Assembly (NCBI GenBank): GCA_023419055.1 | Contig: JAEZYO010000272.1 | Coordinates: 1-6,712, forward strand | Source of the DNA: Pseudomonadota bacterium | GTDB taxonomy: Bacteria; Myxococcota; Polyangia; Polyangiales; Polyangiaceae | Length of the DNA: 6,712 bases | Direction of reading: 5' to 3' | Part shown: positions 1 to 4,682 of the stretch, piece by piece | Layout of the letters: each line of letters begins with the position of its first letter | Position numbering within the stretch: position 1 is the first letter of the stretch | Translations under genes and position numbers: made by a program | Notes under the pieces: model-generated | Database searches by the model: none | What the model was told of the DNA's origin: nothing | The model's input: the letters and a program-made list of their open reading frames with translations, nothing else

Positions 1-355
1 TTCGCTCCCGCGTGATGGACACGGCGCCGCTCAACGCATAGCCGCGCAGCGCCTCGAGCTTCTCGAGCTGGATGGTCACGTGTTCCACCGCGGGATAGAT
101 CCCGAGCAGCATCGCCGTGAGCTCCTCGCTCGCCATCTCGATCAGCTGGTACTCGCGGAAATGGAGCAGGTGCACGATCTGCTCGGCGACGATCGAGTAG
201 TCCACCGTGTGGACGATTCTGCCCGTCTTGCCCGCTTCCGAAAGATCGAGCCCGAGCGTGAGATCGATCCGCACGCGCTGCCGACGCCGCCGCTCCGAGG
301 GACGCACGCCCACGATGCAGGAAAGTTCGAGACCGGTGATTCGAATCGAGTCCAA
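1..355 (-). CDS. folB: Dihydroneopterin aldolase FolB (C-terminal end cut by window edge)
   Basis: This enzyme of folate synthesis cleaves 7,8-dihydroneopterin to 6-hydroxymethyl-dihydropterin and glycolaldehyde in the cytoplasm. The minus-strand frame gives 118 residues and stays open at base 1. It shows the FolB pattern: an N-terminal GLELSCIVGVRPSERRR stretch, then Q26 and the strand VRIDLTL, then TVDYSIV at 50-56, LIEMASE at 71-77 and a late EKLEAL. E21, Y53 and K99 fall where the catalytic Glu, Tyr and Lys of characterised FolB proteins (E22, Y54, K100 in Staphylococcus aureus) would be expected. The family is about 120 residues, so little should be missing unless another domain is fused downstream. 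A stop at 377-379 closes the frame upstream, and TTG at 353-355 is the only usual start before the conserved region. A weak CTAGG lies 10 bases before it. Oddity: the Pro that usually follows the late Lys is Leu. It lies 65 bases after the 421-852 gene on the same strand, probably co-transcribed. Confidence 0.88.
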   Translation of the reverse strand, partial: MDSIRITGLELSCIVGVRPSERRRRQRVRIDLTLGLDLSEAGKTGRIVHTVDYSIVAEQIVHLLHFREYQLIEMASEELTAMLLGIYPAVEHVTIQLEKLEALRGYALSGAVSITRER

Positions 356-420
356 CGCGCGGCAACCTAGCGCAAGTCATGCCCTCGCGCAGTGTCCAGG
401 ACCCGTCCACCCCGTACGGA

Positions 421-852
421 TCAGTGGGTGACGCGCGGGCGCTCTTCGGGCCGAACGACGAGCAGCGGCCAGGTCGCTGAATCGCGCAGCCAGCTCTCGG
501 TGCCGGTCGGCCGAAAGTCGATGCGGAGCTGGTACGAGCCGGGGCCCGGAGGAGCGGGGAGGCCGAGCGTGCGAGTGCGGTAGCGGGGCGTGGTCGACTT
601 GTGCTGGAACGGCTCGGTCACCGTCTCGAGTCCGTTGCTCTCGATCAGGGCGAACCGAACGTCGAAGCGCTGATCGAGCTCCTCGGCTCGGAGCTCGAAG
701 TAGGCGTGGATCTCGAGCGGCAGGAGCGCGCCCGCCGGCGGCTCCGAGCGGAGCGGGAAATTCAGCTGCTCGACCAGGTTGAACAAGGTGATGTTGTTCG
801 AGTGCTGATCGAGGCTCGATCCGCTGCAAACCGCGAGCAGGTAGCACTTCAT
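421..852 (-). CDS. Conserved-looking protein of unknown function, 143 residues
   Basis: I cannot assign a function. The frame begins at ATG 850-852 (MKCYLLAVCSGSSLDQHSNN) and ends at TGA 421-423. The frame stays open further upstream, but that part is an antisense shadow of the next gene. There is no clear signal peptide, lipobox or membrane helix. The sequence looks like a small beta-rich domain: a strand-like start, then ITLFNLVEQLNFP at 21-33, LPLEIHAYFEL at 44-54, FDVRFALIES at 63-72, and a PAPPGPGSYQLRIDF segment at 99-113 typical of a beta hairpin with a Gly-Pro turn. The layout recalls DUF6941-type bacterial proteins, but that is a weak resemblance from memory. It sits 35 bases after the cytochrome b gene and 65 bases before folB, all minus strand, so one transcript is likely. 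No good ribosome binding site is visible. Codon usage matches the neighbours, which supports a real gene. Confidence 0.75.
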   Translation of the reverse strand: MKCYLLAVCSGSSLDQHSNNITLFNLVEQLNFPLRSEPPAGALLPLEIHAYFELRAEELDQRFDVRFALIESNGLETVTEPFQHKSTTPRYRTRTLGLPAPPGPGSYQLRIDFRPTGTESWLRDSATWPLLVVRPEERPRVTH

Positions 853-887
853 GACGGGCGCCGGCGGGGCATAGCACGGGGCGGCGG

Positions 888-1526
888 TCAGACGAACGGA
901 AAGGACTTGCCGGTAGAAAGTCCGATGATCGAGAACGAGCCCGCGAGCAGCACGAAGAGCCCGACGCTCGCTCCGAGCCAGGCGCGGGCCCTCGTCGTCG
1001 AGAGCCCCGATGAGGCGGCGAAATCCGAACGGTACAGGCCGAAGCCGAGGTGAAACGAGAGCACGGCCGTTCCGAGGCACTGAAAGGCCGCGACCGCTGG
1101 CACCCCGCCCCAGGTGCTCGAGAGCTCGCGGACGAGCAACGCGTGAACGTCCTCCGGCGCATGCAGGCCGCTCAGTATCGGCCAGCGCAGGCGGATCACG
1201 TGATCGCAGAGGAAGAACAACAAGAGCGGGCTCGTCCAGCGCTGGACCCGGTCGAGGGTGGTCGTGGCCCGACGCTCGCCTCGGAGTAGCCGCGCGAGAC
1301 CATAACCCGAGTGGTAGACGAGCGGCGCGAGGACGAGCAGGACCTCGAGCGATAGCCCGAGCCAGCCGGCGTAGAAGCCGAGGCCCCGTGCGGGCGCGAC
1401 CGCGTACGCTCCGACGTGGAGCAGCGTGAAGACGGCGAGCGGGACGACCCCGGTGATTCGGAAGATTCGCTCGGCCCGCGCGCGTGACTCGGGGGTGGGG
1501 GCGGGCGGCGACATCGGCGCCATCAT
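888..1526 (-). CDS. sdhC: Succinate dehydrogenase/fumarate reductase cytochrome b subunit, b558 family
   Basis: This is the membrane anchor that passes electrons between quinone and the flavoprotein/iron-sulfur subunits of complex II. Its 212 residues contain five hydrophobic segments, at about 25-43, 50-78, 98-115, 142-165 and 183-204, as in the Bacillus-type single-chain diheme anchor of about 200 residues. Family-like motifs are TGVVPLAVFTLLHVGAYA, EVLLVLAPLVYHSGYG, RWTSPLLLFFLCDHVIRLR and FHLGFGLYR. H37, H72, H109 and H159 lie one per helix in helices 1-4 and match in order the four heme ligands of Bacillus subtilis SdhC (H28, H70, H113, H155), so two b hemes are expected. ATG codons at 1524-1526, 1521-1523 and 1512-1514 are all possible starts; none has a good Shine-Dalgarno. 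The stop is TGA 888-890. It is the first gene of the leftward group and is divergent from the lipoprotein gene. The usual partners sdhA and sdhB are not in view: the next gene is unrelated. It could be a stand-alone paralogue rather than the main complex II subunit. Confidence 0.85.
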   Translation of the reverse strand: MMAPMSPPAPTPESRARAERIFRITGVVPLAVFTLLHVGAYAVAPARGLGFYAGWLGLSLEVLLVLAPLVYHSGYGLARLLRGERRATTTLDRVQRWTSPLLLFFLCDHVIRLRWPILSGLHAPEDVHALLVRELSSTWGGVPAVAAFQCLGTAVLSFHLGFGLYRSDFAASSGLSTTRARAWLGASVGLFVLLAGSFSIIGLSTGKSFPFV

Positions 1527-1612
1527 GGCCGAAGTGCGAAAGAAATGCTCCGGGAGGGTGGAGCCCGGGCGCTCGCCCCGAGGCGCCGCATGGCCTAGAA
1601 TCGAGCGCGCTC
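1527..1612. promoter_or_regulatory. Divergent intergenic region, probable promoters for both gene groups
   Basis: This 86-base spacer separates the oppositely oriented sdhC-like and lipoprotein genes, so promoters for both directions should lie here or just inside the gene ends. On the plus strand TAGAAT at 1596-1601 matches the -10 consensus TATAAT at five of six bases, but no matching -35 box is found about 17 bases upstream. If it were used, transcription would begin about 5 bases before the GTG at 1613, giving a nearly leaderless message. I see no convincing sigma-70 boxes on the minus strand. Assignment rests mainly on gene orientation. Confidence 0.4.
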
Positions 1613-1613
1613 G
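1602..1613. repeat. 12-base perfect palindrome at the lipoprotein start
   Basis: CGAGCGCGCTCG reads the same on both strands. It covers the GAG that would serve as a weak ribosome binding site (1603-1605) and reaches the first base of the GTG start. It could be an operator or a small hairpin limiting translation, but GAGC/GCTC words are abundant in this GC-rich DNA, so chance is a serious alternative. Confidence 0.3.
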
Positions 1614-3388
1614 TGTTGCCCCGCACCAAAAACTGGCTCGTCGCCCTGCTCGTCTCGACGAGCTCGGGTTGCGGCGGGAGCGATGTCGTCGAAGCCAAGC
1701 CGCCCGAGGTGCAGAGCACGGCGCGAGAGCGCGAGTATCGCGAGCTCCGGGCGCGCTTCTTCAACGGCAGCGCGGCCGACCGTCTCGCGCTCGAGAAACC
1801 GCTCGAGCACTTCGTTCGCCGTCAGCTCTTCGGCGTCAGGGCGCGCGAGGCGGGCCTCTTGCTCGCGTGGATCCACCTCGAGCGAGGTGACACGCGCGCC
1901 GCGGCCGAGCTCGTCCAGCGCGCCAAGCTCGGGGGGCCGAACGATTTCGTCACCATCACCGAGGCGGCGCTGCTGTCGCGGACGGGTGAGCCCGAGCGCG
2001 CGCTCGGCTTGCTCCAACCCATCACGGGGAAAATCGTCGACCCGGACGAGCGCATGCTCTGCGAGGAGGTGCGGGTGCGCGCGGCGCTCTCCGCCGGGCT
2101 CAATCGCCTGGCGATCGGCGCGATGGTGGACTGGCTGGTGCAGGCGCCGCCCGAGCAGTACGAGGGCGTTCGCGCGGCGGTCGAGCGGCTGACGAGCGAC
2201 GTGCCGTCGGACGATCTGATGCCCGCGCTGAACGCGCTGGAGGAGGCGCTCGCGAGCCAATCGGCGTCCGCGGGGCTCGCGGCCGTGCGCACCTGGCTGA
2301 AGAAGGTGCTCTACGGCAAGCTCGAAGCGCGGGCGCTCGCGGCTTCGGACGCTGCGCTCGCGCGCGAGCTCGTCCCGCATGTGCCTTCCGCGTCGCGTAG
2401 CAGCGCCGAGTTCGCGGCGCTCTCGCGGCTCGCCGCCCAAGGCTCTTCGGTGCCGCACATCGCGGGCCGCGCGGTGGGCCTCTTCTTGAGCATCGGCAGC
2501 CCCACGTCACGGCGTCGCTCGGCCGAGGTGGCGGCCGGGGCCGCGCGCGAGCTCGCGCGAGCGACTCCGCACACCGAGCTCATCGTGCGAGACGACGCCG
2601 GCCACGCGGAGCGGGCGCTCAGCGTGCTCGCGAGCCTCGCGAGTGACGGCGCCGGGGTGCTCGTCGCGGGCGTGGACGACGAGTCGGCGGACAAGGCGGC
2701 CGAGTTCGCCGACAAAGCGCAGATCCCGCTGCTCTTGCTGCGCGCTCCTCGGGGCGAAGCCGCGCGCCGCTACGCGTTCGTCGTGGGCACCGACGAGGGC
2801 GACGAGGCCGACGTGATCGGAGATTTTCTGACGGGAGCAGGCAGGCAGCGCCAGGTCCGCGTGGGTACGGCCGGGATCTCCTGCGACTCGCGCGCGCCCT
2901 TCGCCGGGCAGGCGCGCTTTCCGGTCACCGAGTGGAGGAAGCAAGCGATCGACGGCGTGATCGTGCTCGGTGACGCGGCCTGCGCGCGCGACGTCGCGAC
3001 CGAGCTCGGTCGCGCTCGGCTCGACGTGACCGTGGCGTGCGGCCTCGAGTGCGCCGAGGCTCGGGGTCGAGTCAAGCTGCTCGACGTGGCGCTCTCCGCC
3101 GGCACCTTCCCCGCCGGGGCGAGCACGCGCGGCAAGGCGTTCTACGAAGCCCTCGGGCGGGACGCCGCCGCGCTCGCACGCGCCGCCCTCGCGAGCTTTC
3201 CGGACCAGCGAGTGATGGATCAGGCCAAGGTGGGCGAGCTCCACGAGCGGGCGCGGACCACCCTCGAAAATGCCGAGGTCGAGCTCTGGACCAGCGAGAC
3301 GCGGGGCTTCGGTCGCGGCCGCTCGATCGAGCGAAAGCTCGCGGTGATTGACGGCGGGGTAGAACCCGGGCTCAAAGGGGCCGAGTGA
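1613..3388 (+). CDS. Putative lipoprotein with TPR-like and type-1 periplasmic binding protein domains (LpoA-like)
   Basis: I infer an exported lipoprotein of 591 residues. The N-terminus has R4 and K6, a short hydrophobic core WLVALLV (8-14) and C20 in STSSGCGGS, followed by a polar linker; S rather than L at the -3 position makes the lipobox weak. Residues about 35-270 are Ala/Leu/Glu-rich helices with TPR-like pairs near 77-140 (LAWIHLERGDTRAAAELVQRA and SRTGEPERALGLL). Residues about 285-570 resemble the Leu/Ile/Val-binding (type 1) fold: VGLFLSIG, an alternating strand/helix pattern, GVLVAGVDDESADKAAEFAD, IPLLLLRA, DGVIVLGD, and FYEALGRDAAALARAAL near 510-528, typical of the last domain of such proteins. 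C424, C457, C476 and C480 could form disulfides outside the cytoplasm. This two-part design recalls LpoA, the outer-membrane activator of penicillin-binding protein 1A; the ligand or partner is unknown. The frame is open from 1484, but an earlier start would overlap sdhC and bury the signal peptide. GTG 1613 is preferred; TTG 1616 is equally possible. Confidence 0.72.
   Translation: MLPRTKNWLVALLVSTSSGCGGSDVVEAKPPEVQSTAREREYRELRARFFNGSAADRLALEKPLEHFVRRQLFGVRAREAGLLLAWIHLERGDTRAAAELVQRAKLGGPNDFVTITEAALLSRTGEPERALGLLQPITGKIVDPDERMLCEEVRVRAALSAGLNRLAIGAMVDWLVQAPPEQYEGVRAAVERLTSDVPSDDLMPALNALEEALASQSASAGLAAVRTWLKKVLYGKLEARALAASDAALARELVPHVPSASRSSAEFAALSRLAAQGSSVPHIAGRAVGLFLSIGSPTSRRRSAEVAAGAARELARATPHTELIVRDDAGHAERALSVLASLASDGAGVLVAGVDDESADKAAEFADKAQIPLLLLRAPRGEAARRYAFVVGTDEGDEADVIGDFLTGAGRQRQVRVGTAGISCDSRAPFAGQARFPVTEWRKQAIDGVIVLGDAACARDVATELGRARLDVTVACGLECAEARGRVKLLDVALSAGTFPAGASTRGKAFYEALGRDAAALARAALASFPDQRVMDQAKVGELHERARTTLENAEVELWTSETRGFGRGRSIERKLAVIDGGVEPGLKGAE
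3374..3380 (+). promoter_or_regulatory. Likely ribosome binding site of tsaE
   Basis: AAAGGGG lies four bases before the GTG at 3385, inside the end of the lipoprotein gene. The spacing is short but the purine run stands out from its surroundings and supports GTG 3385 as the start. Because that start overlaps the upstream stop, ribosomes ending the lipoprotein could also restart here. Confidence 0.45.
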
Positions 3389-3861
3389 TCTCGCCGACGA
3401 CGATAGAGCTTGCCACGCGCCGCGCCACGAACGACCTCGCGCGCCGGCTGGGGCCGTTCTTGAAGCCGTCCGATCTCGTGATTTTGACCGGGCCCCTCGG
3501 CGCGGGGAAGACGTTCTTCACCCGGGCGCTCTGCCGGGCCCTCGGCCTGCCCGCAGACTCGCGCGTCCCGAGCCCCACGTTCACGCTCGTCCACGAGCAT
3601 GATACTGATCCTCCACTGTCGCATGCCGACCTCTACCGCGTCTCGACGCCCGCGCAGGTCCGGGAGCTCGGCCTCGACGCCCAGCGCGACGACGGCCGCG
3701 TGCTCGTGGTCGAGTGGGGCGAGCCGTACATCGCGGAGCTCGGGGGTGACGCGCTCGTGCTGACGTTCGGGCTCAACCCTCGCCGCGTCACGCTCAGCGC
3801 GACCGGCCGCCGCTCGAGCGAGCTCCTCGCCGAGTTCGAGCGAGAAGGCGGCGGCGGGTGA
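3385..3861 (+). CDS. tsaE: tRNA threonylcarbamoyladenosine biosynthesis ATPase TsaE
   Basis: TsaE is the cytoplasmic ATPase that works with TsaB and TsaD to attach the threonylcarbamoyl group to A37 of ANN-decoding tRNAs (t6A). The 158-residue product is of normal length. It has a Walker A P-loop GPLGAGKT at 36-43, SPTFTLVHEH at 63-72, the HADLYR motif at 80-85 with D82, and VVEWGE at 108-113, all in the family order. The GTG start at 3385-3387 overlaps the preceding lipoprotein's TGA (3386-3388) as GTGA, and its own TGA (3859-3861) overlaps the GTG of the mlaE-like gene in the same way, so translation of the three genes is probably coupled. The partners tsaB and tsaD are not in this window, which is common. 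The C-terminal tail (ELLAEFEREGGGG) is low-complexity and probably not essential. Confidence 0.95.
   Translation: MISPTTIELATRRATNDLARRLGPFLKPSDLVILTGPLGAGKTFFTRALCRALGLPADSRVPSPTFTLVHEHDTDPPLSHADLYRVSTPAQVRELGLDAQRDDGRVLVVEWGEPYIAELGGDALVLTFGLNPRRVTLSATGRRSSELLAEFEREGGGG
3842..3848 (+). promoter_or_regulatory. Likely ribosome binding site of the mlaE-like gene
   Basis: GAGAAGG ends nine bases before the GTG at 3858 and lies within the last codons of tsaE. AGAAGG differs from AGGAGG at one position and has normal spacing, which supports the GTG 3858 start. Confidence 0.5.
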
Positions 3862-4676
3862 GCGTCGCGGCCGGCGAAGGGGCGTCGCTGAACGGCGGTC
3901 CGCCGAATTTCGTCGCCGCGCTCTTCGAGCCGTTGCTCGCCGCGCTCGACTCCATCGGCAAGGTGCTGATGCTGACCGCGGAGAGCCTGTGGTGGGCGAT
4001 CCGCCCGCCGTACCGGCCGAGCCAGCTCCTCGGCGCGATGGACTTCATCGGCGTGCAGAGCATCTTCATCGTCTCCCTGACCGGCACCTTCAGCGGGATG
4101 GTCCTGGCGCTGCAGACGGTCCACAGCTTGCGCCAGTTCAGCGCCGAGGGCGTGGTCGGTAACATCGTCGCCGTCTCGCTGACGCGCGAGATCAGCCCCG
4201 TGTTCGCGGCGCTGATGGTGACCGCGCGCGCGGGGAGCGCCATGGCCGCCGAGCTCGGCAACATGCGCGTCACCGAGCAGATCGACGCGCTCGTCACGAT
4301 GGGCGTAAGCCCCGTTCAGTACCTGCTCTCGCCGCGCCTGATCGCGAGCATCGCGATGTTGCCGCTGCTCTGCATCCTCTACAGCTGCGTCGGCATGGCG
4401 GGCGCGTACGTCGTGGCGGTGAAATGGCTCGGCGTGGACCCCGGCATCTTCATCGCCAACATCGAGAAGTACCTCTCGCTGAGCGATTTCTGGATGGGCG
4501 AGATCAAGTCTCTGGTGTTCGGCTTCCTGATCGCGGCAATCTCCTGCGCTCAGGGCTACTACGCGGCGGGCGGCGCCAAGGGCGTCGGTGAGGCGACCAC
4601 GCGCGCGGTCGTGCAGAGCGCCGTCGCGATTCTGATCGCGAACTACCTCCTCACGAGCTGGCTCACGCAGTCCTAA
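3858..4676 (+). CDS. mlaE: MlaE-family lipid ABC transporter permease
   Basis: MlaE-type permeases are the inner-membrane part of ABC systems that move phospholipids or other lipids between the inner and outer membranes. The 272-residue product has a short soluble N-terminus, an amphipathic stretch around 25-50, and hydrophobic segments near 66-88, 96-125, 162-190, 216-235 and 251-268. The family signature is very clear: LTREISPVFAALMVTARAGS at 108-127, then AELGNMRVTEQIDAL at 131-145 and MGVSPVQYLLSPRLIA at 148-163. The GTG start overlaps the tsaE stop by four bases. The usual neighbours, the MlaF ATPase and the MCE-domain MlaD, are absent on both sides here, so the ATPase must be encoded elsewhere or lie outside the window. 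The gene symbol is given by family; the exact lipid and pathway (Mla, Mce-like or other) cannot be told from the permease alone. The stop is TAA at 4674-4676. Confidence 0.93.
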   Translation: MSVAAGEGASLNGGPPNFVAALFEPLLAALDSIGKVLMLTAESLWWAIRPPYRPSQLLGAMDFIGVQSIFIVSLTGTFSGMVLALQTVHSLRQFSAEGVVGNIVAVSLTREISPVFAALMVTARAGSAMAAELGNMRVTEQIDALVTMGVSPVQYLLSPRLIASIAMLPLLCILYSCVGMAGAYVVAVKWLGVDPGIFIANIEKYLSLSDFWMGEIKSLVFGFLIAAISCAQGYYAAGGAKGVGEATTRAVVQSAVAILIANYLLTSWLTQS

Positions 4677-4682
4677 ATCACC

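Noticed and set aside
356..420. Possible terminator between the 421-852 gene and folB
   Set aside because: No stem followed by a T-run is visible on the minus strand, and the genes are close enough to share a transcript.
1561..1574. Short inverted repeat GAGC-CCGGGC-GCTC in the divergent spacer
   Set aside because: The arms are only four bases and such words are very common in this DNA, so it is not enough to call an operator or hairpin.
1484..1612. Longer N-terminus for the lipoprotein from ATG 1484
   Set aside because: It would overlap the divergent sdhC-like gene by about 43 bases and put 43 Pro/Gly/Arg-rich residues ahead of the hydrophobic export signal.
853..1764. Long minus-strand open frame upstream of, and in frame with, the 421-852 gene
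   Set aside because: It lies over the sdhC-like gene in another frame and over the start of the lipoprotein gene, and its translation is Arg/Pro-rich without family features. Conserved-looking sequence begins only at the ATG at 852.
1595..2458. 287-codon minus-strand open frame
   Set aside because: It is antisense to the lipoprotein gene, with Arg-rich low-complexity translation and no supported start.
2507..3244. 245-codon minus-strand open frame
   Set aside because: It is antisense to the periplasmic-binding domain region, whose plus-strand frame has the clear strand/helix pattern; nothing in this frame resembles a protein family.
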